DNA from: a virus
DNA length: 42,850 bases
Direction: 5' to 3' (one strand)
Virus record (IMG/VR): IMGVR_UViG_3300025131_000093
Location: 1 to 42,850 of that record
Below the pieces are notes generated by a model. That model was given only the letters and a program-made list of their open reading frames with translations. It ran no database searches and was not told where the DNA came from. Position numbers and translations under genes: made by a program. This document shows positions 33,174 to 40,503 of this stretch, piece by piece. Numbering within the stretch: position 1 is the stretch's first letter; each line of letters starts with the position of its first letter.

Positions 33174-35354
33174 TTACTGAACGGTTTCGGGCGCCTGTTG
33201 ACCACCAAACGCCCCTGACTCGACGACAGCATTCTCAGCTTCCGGCCCTGCACCTTTCGTCGCCATCGCCGCCTGTTGAGCCTGTTGAGCTTGCTGTGCC
33301 ATAGCTTCTTGATACTGTCCCGCCAACTGCATCAGACCCTGTTGCACTTCCTCCGGGTCTTTCTCAAAATCGGAACTCTTGATGTAGTCGGTGATGACTT
33401 TGAAGTGGACCGGATGAATATCGAACGGTCCCATTTCCACCTGTTCGCCGAGATCGCGGATCTTGTGGATGTTCCGTCGTGCGCGCTCCGCGTCTACCGT
33501 GAACTCGTTCTGGAACCCTGGTATCTCTAGTTTTTCCAGAACCTTCATCCTTACTTCAGGATTGCGCGCATCGCCGAGAATGCCTTTGTCGTAGGCCATT
33601 TGGATCTTCTGGTTCGCTACGGCTTTCGACAGGATCACGCTCGCGTCCATCTCTACGAACACGTCCTCGACACCAGAGAAGTCGGCGCCCTTGTAGTGGA
33701 ACTGTTCGGTGATGCTATCCTCGCCGATGATCTTGACGGAGCGTTCCAGTTTCCAATGCTCCTGGGCGAGTCTCAGCTTGTGCTGTTCGTGTCTGCCGAA
33801 GGTGCGTTTGATACGTTTCAGCATCGGGCCGAACCGTTTCGCGGCCTGCTCCAGAAGGATCTCCGTCTGTCCTAGCGTGTCTACACCTGACGGCTGTCTG
33901 CCGGCAAGGACATCGAGCGTTCCGGTAATATCTTCCAGATCGCGTTGCGCGGTTTCGCGCTCCTGAGTGATCGTGTTTGGCAGAGGGACGCCCCCGACTG
34001 GCTTCGGTTCGACACCGCGCGGGAGGCTGTGCGAGTCCCACCGAATAATCGACGCAGGGCGCCCCTCGATAATGCGGACGCCCGACCTGTTCGGGATCAT
34101 CCATCGAGGGTTCAACATCGTCTTGCGGTTGTGGATAATTCCTGAGTCTATACTGTTGATTCGCTTCTGCAGGGGGATCGCCGATCGCATAGGTCCGTGG
34201 CCCCACAACTCACCAGGGATCTTGCGATACTGCGTCAACTCCCACGGTAGTTCGCCGCCTTTGGTCTTGAGCGTGTCGATCGGACCTTCGTGGAGCAGGT
34301 TATTGCCGATCGTGCAAGTGTATTTGCCTTCTGGGAATTTGTCTGAGGGACGATGCCGGAAGAACTTCAACAGCGCGAACTCTGTCGCGTCGTAGTAGTT
34401 CTGCATCAGTCCGTGGCCGTGCTGATTCGTCAGGTAGGCGCCGAGGCCGAGCAGGGAAATATCTTCGGCGAACACTTTGTCGCGCCACTTGGATCCAAAC
34501 ATCGACACGACCTCATCCGGCGTCGTGGCTTCGACCTCGATGGCGTAGTCAACATCCTTCCACCTGGACCGAGGCTGTGGAAAGAAGCCAAACGGGTTCG
34601 TGGCGCGTTCAATGACCTCGCCCTCGTATAGTTCGTCGTAGAGGGGTTGTCCGTTGTCACCCTTCTTGTGTTCGCGCGTAACGTTCATCACAGGCTTGCC
34701 GTCTTGCATCATCGGCACGTTCTCGCGCTCCAACTCAAAGCCGTTCATCATCTGGCCGGCGAAGTCTGCCGGATGGCGCTCGTTCGTCATCCTGTTGATC
34801 GCGACATCCTCGTATGCCTGTTCCTCGTGGATGTCCATCTGTGGGATCTTGACGAGTTTGCCGGCGCGCGTGTCGTATTGGGAGAAAAGAATCAGATTGC
34901 CGGTGAGGATGCACCAGGCCGCTGCCTCATCGAAACAGTCGGCGGTGTCCATCCCTTGATAGAGCGCGCGGAGGACGCGGGAAGCGGCACGACCTCGATC
35001 GACATCATCAGCTCGTTGCGATGCCGGTCGCGCCTGACCCATCAGATCGCCGCCGGTGAGGATGTCTAAAAGGCGATCGTGGATCTTTTGGATGTAGTTG
35101 GTGACAGGAGTCGGAATCCAATCATCGAGGCCGTGGCGCCGGAACGTCTGCGTCGTGCTATTCCAACTGATCCATTGTTCGTCACCGAGAAAGAGTAGTG
35201 CTTCGCGCCAATGAAATTCGTGCGCTAGTTTCGCCCCGCGCGAATAGGCGAGGATTTCGTCGACGTAGGATACCCACTGTTCCGCATCTCCCTTTGTAGG
35301 GATAGTCAGATCATGAACGGGCGATCCCTCGATCGAGCTAATATCAAATGCCAT
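33174..35354 (-). CDS. Portal protein (726 aa)
   Basis: Podovirus/P22-like portal, the dodecameric ring through which DNA passes. Length (726) matches the P22-type portal (about 725). Features include an N-terminal helical wing (HEFHWREALLFLGDEQWISW), the core RPASQRADDVDRGRAA, a long strand/wing region, the stem/clip region around GELWGHGPMRSAIPLQKRIN and DSGIIHNRKTMLNPRWMIPN, and a Gln/Ala-rich C-terminal barrel-like helix. The ATG at 35354 is preferred over TTG 35387: AGGA lies five bases upstream and the longer form would run into the terminator hairpin at 35375-35432. Confidence 0.9.
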   Translation of the reverse strand: MAFDISSIEGSPVHDLTIPTKGDAEQWVSYVDEILAYSRGAKLAHEFHWREALLFLGDEQWISWNSTTQTFRRHGLDDWIPTPVTNYIQKIHDRLLDILTGGDLMGQARPASQRADDVDRGRAASRVLRALYQGMDTADCFDEAAAWCILTGNLILFSQYDTRAGKLVKIPQMDIHEEQAYEDVAINRMTNERHPADFAGQMMNGFELERENVPMMQDGKPVMNVTREHKKGDNGQPLYDELYEGEVIERATNPFGFFPQPRSRWKDVDYAIEVEATTPDEVVSMFGSKWRDKVFAEDISLLGLGAYLTNQHGHGLMQNYYDATEFALLKFFRHRPSDKFPEGKYTCTIGNNLLHEGPIDTLKTKGGELPWELTQYRKIPGELWGHGPMRSAIPLQKRINSIDSGIIHNRKTMLNPRWMIPNRSGVRIIEGRPASIIRWDSHSLPRGVEPKPVGGVPLPNTITQERETAQRDLEDITGTLDVLAGRQPSGVDTLGQTEILLEQAAKRFGPMLKRIKRTFGRHEQHKLRLAQEHWKLERSVKIIGEDSITEQFHYKGADFSGVEDVFVEMDASVILSKAVANQKIQMAYDKGILGDARNPEVRMKVLEKLEIPGFQNEFTVDAERARRNIHKIRDLGEQVEMGPFDIHPVHFKVITDYIKSSDFEKDPEEVQQGLMQLAGQYQEAMAQQAQQAQQAAMATKGAGPEAENAVVESGAFGGQQAPETVQ

Positions 35355-35365
35355 CAATTCCTCAT

Positions 35366-35432
35366 AAAAAAAATGACCGATAGGCAATCATGTAGGTGGA
35401 GGCGACCACCCACACCGATTCGCCTATCGGTC
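35366..35432 (-). terminator. Strong leader terminator/attenuator before the portal gene
   Basis: On the minus strand GACCGATAGGC (35432-35422) pairs perfectly with GCCTATCGGTC (35385-35375). Inside are AATC/GATT pairs and an 8-bp inner stem GTGGGTGG/CCACCTAC with one G-U pair. A run of eight T (35373-35366) follows. A second hairpin, GTACG-N5-CGTAC, is at 35445-35459. The terminator lies between a promoter-like sequence (35496-35467) and the portal start, so it either ends the upstream operon or attenuates the structural operon. Confidence 0.8.
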
Positions 35433-35466
35433 GGTTCACAAGGAGTACGACGAGCGTACCACTTGT

Positions 35467-35496
35467 AATTTAGAGCATATAGCTGTTTATCGTCAA
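35467..35496 (-). promoter_or_regulatory. Promoter-like sequence upstream of the portal leader
   Basis: Minus strand: TTGACG (35496-35491), 18-base spacer, TAAATT (35472-35467). It overlaps the stop codon of the preceding gene. A transcript from here would run about 95 bases and meet the strong terminator before the portal gene, an attenuation-like arrangement. The -10 match is moderate. Confidence 0.5.
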
Positions 35497-36164
35497 GTTA
35501 TCTGCTGTCTGGCAACCTTATTAAGGATGGTATTCACGAACTGAGCAACGAATTCTAATTGGATCTTCTCACCGCCAAGAATCCACCCATTTCCCGCGTC
35601 ATCTGGCGTTATTTGCATCCCTAGAAGGTCCGGAATGCCCTGCTCGTTGTATCCGTCGTAGACATCCCCATCGAGGACGTAAAGAATCTGCGGTCCAAGT
35701 GGTCCTTTTTCGACCCTAAATGCGAGGCAACGGAAGTCGTTTACGACGAAAATCGAGACTTTCTTGTCTCTGGATTCGGCATTCGCGCGTTTCAGGACGC
35801 ATTCATCGAGTTTTAGACGAACGGCCTTCACCTTCTCTGCCGTCTGGCCGCGCCACTTGCGCTTGCGCTTCTCTCCTGGCTCAAACTTCGGTCCCTGGTG
35901 GACCGTGCCGTCTGACAGTTCCAACGTCGCTTCACCGCCCCCAGGCCTCCAGTGTGAGCGCATCGAGATGTCGGTATCGTCTATGATCGAGGTAGTGACG
36001 ATCGACGTGCCACCAGGGTTGTTGAACGCGCGATTGGACTTGACAGCCGACTCAAAGGTGCGCTCGACCGTTCGTGCCGGCCCTCGCTCCATCTTGGACT
36101 GACCGATGATGTCGTCAGTCTCGACGCTGTTCAGTATGCCGTCATAATCTTCTTCTTCGGGCAT
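35493..36164 (-). CDS. Hypothetical protein between packaging and head modules (223 aa)
   Basis: ATG 36164, overlapping the stop of the preceding membrane protein. MPEEEDYDGILNSVETDDII is acidic, then comes a basic patch (FEPGEKRKRKWRGQTAEKVK) and an ordered alpha/beta C-terminal half (VSIFVVNDFRCLAFRVEKGP; QILYVLDGDVYDGYNEQGIP). Length and composition suggest a soluble assembly or DNA-associated protein. No family recognised. It is the last gene before the leader terminator and would end the packaging transcript. Confidence 0.6.
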   Translation of the reverse strand: MPEEEDYDGILNSVETDDIIGQSKMERGPARTVERTFESAVKSNRAFNNPGGTSIVTTSIIDDTDISMRSHWRPGGGEATLELSDGTVHQGPKFEPGEKRKRKWRGQTAEKVKAVRLKLDECVLKRANAESRDKKVSIFVVNDFRCLAFRVEKGPLGPQILYVLDGDVYDGYNEQGIPDLLGMQITPDDAGNGWILGGEKIQLEFVAQFVNTILNKVARQQIT

Positions 36165-36511
36165 TACGCTTCTTCCTCAACGTCCACGTCAGTAGGGAAA
36201 ATTCCCTCGACAGATTCTGTCGTCGTTTCCCTGCCTCCGAATGGGCCATCATTCACGACAGGTCCGTTCAGTTCTGCTACCCATTGTCCATCTGGTTGCT
36301 TGTAAAATCCTCCTGTGCCGTCTTGCATCGGGATGTAGCCTGGCAGTTCTGGCACCGGCTCCCGATCGAGTTGTCGGATCGAGGCGTGTTCGACCAGGCC
36401 GACGAGTTTGTCGACAAGCTCGCTGTTCTGCTTTCGTAGGCCAATGGCGATGTTACCGATGAACCAGATACAGACGACCGCGAAGGCCGCGAACACCAGA
36501 AGTGTTTCCAT
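36164..36511 (-). CDS. Membrane-anchored protein with coiled stem (115 aa)
   Basis: ATG 36511 with AAGGAGG and good spacing; a longer in-frame form from 36541 is less likely. One N-terminal membrane segment (METLLVFAAFAVVCIWFIGN) is followed by a helix (LRKQNSELVDKLVGLVEHAS) and a Pro/Gly-rich tail with a short repeat (MQDGTGGFYKQPDGQWVAEL). Topology resembles an inner-membrane spanin or signal-anchor lysis protein. This fits its place after the endolysin and terminase genes but is not proven. Confidence 0.6.
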   Translation of the reverse strand: METLLVFAAFAVVCIWFIGNIAIGLRKQNSELVDKLVGLVEHASIRQLDREPVPELPGYIPMQDGTGGFYKQPDGQWVAELNGPVVNDGPFGGRETTTESVEGIFPTDVDVEEEA

Positions 36512-36537
36512 CACTCCCCTCCTTACAAGATCCAACA

Positions 36538-36672
36538 TCAAAGTTCCTTCAAGTCAGGCTTTGGCCAAACCAATTCAAAAATTGAGTCGAATAAACCTAT
36601 GCCAGCCCACATCACTGCCAGAATGAGAACTAACGGCACCGTTATCGGAAGACATAAAATTCTCAGGCCCAT
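36538..36672 (-). CDS. Small membrane protein, possible holin-type (44 aa)
   Basis: Short gene of 44 codons. It starts with ATG 36672, with AGGTG a few bases upstream. The sequence is MGLRILCLPITVPLVLILAV, then MWAGIGLFDSIFELVWPKPD and KEL. One long hydrophobic segment covers nearly half the protein. Its stop overlaps the region just before the next gene's ribosome binding site. Size and topology fit a small holin or pinholin-like protein; I cannot distinguish this from other phage membrane peptides. Confidence 0.45.
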   Translation of the reverse strand: MGLRILCLPITVPLVLILAVMWAGIGLFDSIFELVWPKPDLKEL

Positions 36673-36749
36673 CAGCACCTACTGTGCACGTTTTCAGTTA
36701 GCCGCGTGAATGCCACAGCCGACAACCACAGGCAATCTGTATCGCTCAA
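36672..36749 (-). CDS. Possible very short peptide gene (25 aa)
   Basis: A TTG at 36749 overlaps the stop of the nuclease gene and follows GGAGG by six bases. The frame then runs MSDTDCLWLSAVAFTRLTEN and five more residues to a TGA whose last base is the first base of the next ATG (36672). Both junctions look coupled, but 25 residues is too short to be sure. It may act as a translational bridge. Confidence 0.3.
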   Translation of the reverse strand: MSDTDCLWLSAVAFTRLTENVHSRC

Positions 36750-37570
36750 ATCAGTCCTCCCATCGTAGTTGATTCGCGCTCCATCTTCCTGAGCCGTATC
36801 GCCTTGTCCATCAAATCCTCATCCTCATCTTCCGGTTCCTCGTCGCGAATATACGGCTCCGCGAAGTCTGCCATCGACGGGTCGCCGATGTTCTCTACTG
36901 CGCGTGTTTTGAATGCCGGCGCGTGACCGGCCTCACGTAGTTCCTCTGCAATCGGGAAGTAGAGGATGCCCTGGATCGCGAGCATCCACCCGAAGATCGC
37001 ATCATCTTTGGCACCTCTGATATGCTCGTATTTGCCACGCTTGTTCCTTTGAAAGACCGACATCTGGTCGAGAATCAGCGACGATCGGACGTGGTAGAGG
37101 TTGTCGCGCATCCCCGTTCGCGCGTCGTTCACTAGCTTGTTGCGAGTGAGCGCGTTGGTGTTCCACCCTAACTTTTCCTTCCGCGTGTCCGAGATGTCTG
37201 CCCTGTAAAACCACTCGTAATGGAGGTTAGGATATTCCAGATTCTTGAGGACTTGAAGCGGCGTAATATCCTTGTTGTTCTCGATGAGGACGTAGGACCA
37301 GTTGTACCATTTCCCGACGAGATAACAGAGTAAACCAAACTCGTCTGGGTCGATGGAGCCGGTGAACTCACAACACTGATTTCCTGTGTCTGACCGCAGT
37401 ACGCACAGGGAACTGTCATCACCGTGTTCAAGTCCTTCTGCGACATCGGCTCCGAGAGAATAGGTTTTTCCTGGCTCCGGTCGCTCCCAAACTTTGAGCA
37501 AAATGCGCGCATCGCCTTCGACTCCGAAAAGGGATTCGACATCGTATTCTATTTTGAGGGCTTCAGGCAT
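36746..37570 (-). CDS. Terminase large subunit, nuclease half (274 aa)
   Basis: RNase H-like nuclease domain of a large terminase, encoded without the ATPase. Catalytic acids visible: D42 in SLGADVAEG, E97 in VLIENNKD and D189/D190 in GAKDDAIFG, in the order and spacing of TerL nucleases. WNTNALTRNKLVNDARTGM also matches the family pattern before the last acid. It would cut the concatemer during headful packaging. The partner ATPase is encoded separately at 38268-39368, with lysis genes between. The start at 37570 overlaps the endolysin stop by eight bases with no obvious ribosome binding site, implying coupled translation. Confidence 0.85.
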   Translation of the reverse strand: MPEALKIEYDVESLFGVEGDARILLKVWERPEPGKTYSLGADVAEGLEHGDDSSLCVLRSDTGNQCCEFTGSIDPDEFGLLCYLVGKWYNWSYVLIENNKDITPLQVLKNLEYPNLHYEWFYRADISDTRKEKLGWNTNALTRNKLVNDARTGMRDNLYHVRSSLILDQMSVFQRNKRGKYEHIRGAKDDAIFGWMLAIQGILYFPIAEELREAGHAPAFKTRAVENIGDPSMADFAEPYIRDEEPEDEDEDLMDKAIRLRKMERESTTMGGLI

Positions 37571-37976
37571 TTTGATAGATCAGCGTTGCGACACATCCGA
37601 TGTGCCAGTGTTCGGAATCCTTCCCGCGCCCGACACGGACGAGGGGGATGCCCTGGTTGAGACACAGCCGTTCAAACCTGTTGGCCGTATCCTTCGTCCA
37701 CGTCTTGTCTCCGAAGAAGGCTTTGTCGCCGGCACTGATCGCAGAGATGTCTGCCGCCTCACTGTGTTCGTGGAACGGCCCTGGCTTCGTTATTGCCGTC
37801 ACACGGATGGGGCGATCGAAGTAACTCAGGGCGATAGCATTCGCCTGTGCTAACCAGATTGATAACGTCGCGTTGAGTTGGTTCGATCGCCACAGTTGCA
37901 GATCCTTGACGCCCTTGAAGATCATCAGCTCGTAGACACTGCCTGTCGCCTCGTTTCGTTGAATCAGATCAGCCAT
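37563..37976 (-). CDS. Endolysin, M15-type peptidase (137 aa)
   Basis: Probable zinc peptidase that cleaves the peptide cross-links of peptidoglycan (D-Ala-D-Ala carboxypeptidase or L-Ala-D-Glu type). FHEHSEAADIS gives H69 and D76 with the H-x6-D spacing of M15 enzymes, and SEHWHIG gives E122 and H125, completing the metal and catalytic set. There is no cell-wall-binding domain and no signal peptide, so release would need a holin. ATG 37976 has GGAG six bases upstream; an in-frame start at 38027 is less likely. The gene overlaps the membrane protein before it and the nuclease after it. Confidence 0.8.
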   Translation of the reverse strand: MADLIQRNEATGSVYELMIFKGVKDLQLWRSNQLNATLSIWLAQANAIALSYFDRPIRVTAITKPGPFHEHSEAADISAISAGDKAFFGDKTWTKDTANRFERLCLNQGIPLVRVGRGKDSEHWHIGCVATLIYQNA

Positions 37977-38268
37977 ACCACGCTCCGTATTTGCCGGCGA
38001 TGAGTACGCCGAGTCTGAAGAACGCAAGCGAGGCTACGCCGGCAATAGCCGTGACGATCGCCAGACCCTTCCTTGTGAATACGCTCGGTCGAGGGACGAG
38101 CCACCCGATGATTGCTACATAGAAGTAGAAGTATCGTGTGACGATGTGCCAGAGGTCGTGCTTGGTTCCGGGGTGAATAATCGGGTCGCCCCACGTTGCA
38201 TCCCCATAGCCTTTGGCGATCGACATCACGCAGATCGCGAGCAGTGAGCAGTATAGATCCCTCAACAT
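37969..38268 (-). CDS. Probable holin, multi-span membrane protein (99 aa)
   Basis: ATG 38268 shares a base with the stop of the terminase ATPase (TGATG); a GTG one codon earlier is possible. It has three hydrophobic stretches: residues about 1-18 (LYCSLLAICVMSIA), about 46-60 (YFYFYVAIIGWLV) and about 70-92 (GLAIVTAIAGVASLAFF). It directly precedes the endolysin, the usual holin position. The segment between spans one and two contains HPGTKHDLWHIVTRY. Holin function is inferred from context and topology. Confidence 0.65.
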   Translation of the reverse strand: MLRDLYCSLLAICVMSIAKGYGDATWGDPIIHPGTKHDLWHIVTRYFYFYVAIIGWLVPRPSVFTRKGLAIVTAIAGVASLAFFRLGVLIAGKYGAWYG

Positions 38269-39368
38269 CACGCCGCCTCGTTGAAGATGATGCGCTTCCG
38301 TGTTTCGTAGTGATGCTGCGTAGCCGCGCGCGCGAAGTATTCTGCGTCTGGCTCGATCTCTGCCTCGTATTCTTGCTCGTCTAGGAAACCGAGCGTTGGG
38401 TCCACCATGTGAACCTCCCTCTGTTCCTTGATAAGATCCATCGCGAAAGCCAATCGGATACCCGATGGCTGAAATAGACCGTATGTACGCGTATCACGGC
38501 TGTCCTCGTCATACGAGGCGATGATTCTCGTTTTTTCTTCTTCGGGGATGATCCAGTCTGGAACGTCGAGAAGTGTCCAGAAGTGAAAGCGCAAATCTGG
38601 AATTTCCGCACGACGTGTGTAGAGACTTGGATGAATCCAAGAGATGCCAACACTCTCACGGTATATAGGCGTAAACGACCGAATGATTTCACCTGGTGGT
38701 CCGCCCACACCGGCAGTCCTCGCAACACATTCGTCGTCCACGTCCTTTGGCTGTTCTTCGTCCAGGTGGACGATCTCTTGCTTGGTTCCCTGAAACGCTG
38801 CGGCTCCCTGACTTGAATACCTAAAACGGATGACAGAATTGAACGGTGGCTTAAATACGATGACGTTATTTTTCCATCCACGCTCAACCGTGTAGTCGCA
38901 AGAATCCGTGAGTAGATACTCCGGACAAAGTTCGTGATACTTCGCTTGAACGATTTCAATGGATGTGTCCTCGGTGTCAGAGACAGTCCAGACGTTCACT
39001 GGCGGTAGGAAGCGTTCGCTCGCTTGCTTGGTGACGGGATTCATCCCGATGCATCCGGAGATCACTTCTGCGGCTGACGAGTAGGTCTTGGCGCAACGGT
39101 TTCCGGTGACGACGATGCGTTGCTTGGATGTGTCCAGGTGGAACTTCAGGGGCGAGGATTTGATGTCGCCGTTGGGTAGGGCGCCTTCGGGACAGTCGAA
39201 GGGCATATAGTTGTAGATGGGATCTGCCGCGACGTGATCCATGTAGTATCGGAAGTTGGGGATGGTGCGTTCGGCTCGTTCGGAAAGCTCGTTCGCCTCA
39301 TTCGGATACTTCTGAATCATAAAGCTCAACATGGTCACGGCTGACCATATATCGCCTATGCTCGCCAT
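38268..39368 (-). CDS. Terminase large subunit, ATPase half (366 aa)
   Basis: ATPase motor part of a large terminase. Walker A is TGNRCAKTYS (G89-T95; the phage-type G-N-R-x-A-K-T with Ala in place of the usual Gly before Lys). Walker B is EIVHLDEEQ (199-206, catalytic Glu after Asp). The coupling motif is SFTP (231-234). The protein ends at FNEAA after about 120 further residues and lacks the nuclease acids, which are found in the separate 274-residue protein at 36746-37570. It starts at ATG 39368, sharing a base with the previous gene's stop. It is part of the packaging operon driven from 40257. Confidence 0.88.
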   Translation of the reverse strand: MASIGDIWSAVTMLSFMIQKYPNEANELSERAERTIPNFRYYMDHVAADPIYNYMPFDCPEGALPNGDIKSSPLKFHLDTSKQRIVVTGNRCAKTYSSAAEVISGCIGMNPVTKQASERFLPPVNVWTVSDTEDTSIEIVQAKYHELCPEYLLTDSCDYTVERGWKNNVIVFKPPFNSVIRFRYSSQGAAAFQGTKQEIVHLDEEQPKDVDDECVARTAGVGGPPGEIIRSFTPIYRESVGISWIHPSLYTRRAEIPDLRFHFWTLLDVPDWIIPEEEKTRIIASYDEDSRDTRTYGLFQPSGIRLAFAMDLIKEQREVHMVDPTLGFLDEQEYEAEIEPDAEYFARAATQHHYETRKRIIFNEAA

Positions 39369-39619
39369 CAGAACTGTGAGTGCTGCGTGATCGGATTCAC
39401 CGACACATTCTCAGCCGCTACCGTGGCGTGTTTGTCTGCCTCCATCCAATCTGTAATCACTACTCCGTCCACTCTGAGCGCCCCCTTGTGAAAGGCATCC
39501 ATCACCTGTTCGCGTTTCTTCTTGCCGGCGGCAGTCAGGTCGATGTTCTTCGCGCGCCGGCTCCCTGTCTCTTTCGGGACTTTGAAAACGCCCTTGCGAT
39601 ATTCTACCTTCTCAGGCAT
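39368..39619 (-). CDS. Hypothetical protein before the terminase (83 aa)
   Basis: MPEKVEYRKGVFKVPKETGS is basic, followed by a helix (TAAGKKKREQVMDAFHKGAL) and a C-terminal helix or strand (WMEADKHATVAAEN). Small, basic and directly upstream of the terminase ATPase, it is one of three candidates for a terminase small subunit or accessory DNA-binding protein. No helix-turn-helix can be picked out with certainty. Overlaps on both sides indicate coupled translation. Confidence 0.6.
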   Translation of the reverse strand: MPEKVEYRKGVFKVPKETGSRRAKNIDLTAAGKKKREQVMDAFHKGALRVDGVVITDWMEADKHATVAAENVSVNPITQHSQF

Positions 39620-39824
39620 TGAGTATCCTCTCTGACGCGCGTGGTGCGTTGCCCTCGCCTCGCTCGATCTCGCCGGCCAGGAGTCGCGCGTCCTTCGTCA
39701 GTTGATCCTTGAGTCGTTTCTCGTCGCGGTCGAATGTCTCCGTGACGATGTTCGGGATCTCAGGATCGAGGTCTGCGAGTTCCGCGACCTTGAATCCGGA
39801 TTTGAATTTGTGTCGCTCGTTCAT
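39612..39824 (-). CDS. Small charged helical protein (70 aa)
   Basis: ATG 39824, overlapping the previous stop by four bases. MNERHKFKSGFKVAELADLD is followed by a long charged helix (DEKRLKDQLTKDARLLAGEI). It resembles a small packaging accessory or terminase small-subunit-like oligomer, but no motif is diagnostic. Second gene of the packaging operon. Confidence 0.6.
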   Translation of the reverse strand: MNERHKFKSGFKVAELADLDPEIPNIVTETFDRDEKRLKDQLTKDARLLAGEIERGEGNAPRASERILNA

Positions 39825-40150
39825 CCGGACGTGCGATCGTCGGTCGACTTCGGACCTTTGGAGAAGTAGGGATCTGCCGCTACCTCGACCGATGGCGGCT
39901 GAGTGTTGATCGAGTTGCCGACTGCGCTGATCTGTTGCTCTGCGGCCTTGAGGCGCCGTTCCAGGGAGAGGATGCGATCGTTAAACTCCGGCATCAGTTC
40001 GCGCATCGCCCTGGTCACGCGCGTCTGTGCGCGTTCCTCGTCGGACGGATCTGGTTCTGCCGGTGGTGCGGATTTGACTACTGGCTCCGGATCGCCCTTC
40101 GGTGTCGCTTCGGCTTTTTTCGATGGTCTCTTTGGTTGTCGCTTGGCCAT
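39821..40150 (-). CDS. Basic coiled-coil protein, first gene of packaging operon (109 aa)
   Basis: ATG 40150 with GGAGG five bases upstream, about 80 bases after the -10 box of the promoter at 40257-40229. The N-terminus is very basic (MAKRQPKRPSKKAEATPKGD), then Pro/Glu-rich, then a coiled coil (FNDRILSLERRLKAAEQQIS). Basic tail plus coiled coil could bind DNA or help terminase assembly, so it is a candidate terminase small subunit. No close family recognised. Confidence 0.65.
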   Translation of the reverse strand: MAKRQPKRPSKKAEATPKGDPEPVVKSAPPAEPDPSDEERAQTRVTRAMRELMPEFNDRILSLERRLKAAEQQISAVGNSINTQPPSVEVAADPYFSKGPKSTDDRTSG

Positions 40151-40228
40151 GTTACCTCCAAAAAAGATGGCGAGGGTGACGGAATGACGGTCCCGTCGCC
40201 CCCGCCTGGGCTAAGAAAGTGTGATCTG

Positions 40229-40257
40229 ATAATAACCCTCTCTGGCGAGTATGTCAA
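40229..40257 (-). promoter_or_regulatory. Strong promoter of the packaging/lysis operon
   Basis: Minus strand: perfect TTGACA (40257-40252), 17-base spacer, TATTAT (40234-40229, five of six). It faces the gene at 40150. It is back to back with the plus-strand promoter at 40278; the two -35 boxes are 20 bases apart and the TGTGAGATTAGC element lies between them, so one regulator could control both. Confidence 0.8.
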
Positions 40258-40264
40258 CATCTTG

Positions 40265-40306
40265 TGTGAGATTAGCGTTGACACGCGCGATATTGTAGGT
40301 TAAGAT
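40265..40306 (+). promoter_or_regulatory. Plus-strand promoter with TGTGAGATTAGC element
   Basis: TGTGAGATTAGC (40265-40276), then perfect TTGACA (40278-40283), 17-base spacer, TAAGAT (40301-40306, four of six). The 12-base element and its placement just before the -35 box match the early promoter at 726-745. Start of transcription would be near 40313. No good protein gene follows at once; the transcript meets a strong terminator at 40387-40420. Confidence 0.7.
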
Positions 40307-40312
40307 TGGTTC

Positions 40313-40420
40313 GACACCCACGGTGTTTCTTCGGGTGTTTCCTCAACTGTTTCCTCTGCAGGCTTGGCCGTCCGTCGAGAAAACCCACTGTCATCGGAGC
40401 CGTCCGATGGCAGTTTTTTT
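40313..40420 (+). ncRNA. Candidate small RNA or attenuated leader (about 105 nt)
   Basis: Bounded by a strong promoter (TTGACA at 40278) and a strong intrinsic terminator, with no convincing ribosome binding site or gene between. The 5' end can fold as ACACCC-N13-GGGTGT. The middle holds three GTTTC(T/C)TC-type repeats, and the terminator stem forms the 3' end. This is the typical build of a phage small RNA. An attenuator leader for transcription toward 40504 is the alternative. Confidence 0.5.
40387..40420 (+). terminator. Intrinsic terminator, 12-bp stem and seven T
   Basis: ACTGTCATCGGA (40387-40398), four-base loop GCCG, TCCGATGGCAGT (40403-40414), with one G-U pair and no mismatch, then TTTTTTT. 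It points to the plus strand. It is one of the best terminators in the window although no sizeable plus-strand gene precedes it. Confidence 0.85.
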
Positions 40421-40429
40421 CGTGCGCGC

Positions 40430-40458
40430 TTGACTCGGTGCAATTCATGTGCTAATAT
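40430..40458 (+). promoter_or_regulatory. Second plus-strand promoter
   Basis: TTGACT (40430-40435), 17-base spacer, TAATAT (40453-40458, four of six). It starts only ten bases after the T-run of the upstream terminator, so transcription is restarted right after being stopped. The expected start is near 40465, leading into a structured leader and the small gene at 40504. Confidence 0.6.
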
Positions 40459-40503
40459 CATTTCACGAAAGGACGGCCACCACTTGAAACTGCAGAGGCT
40501 TGT

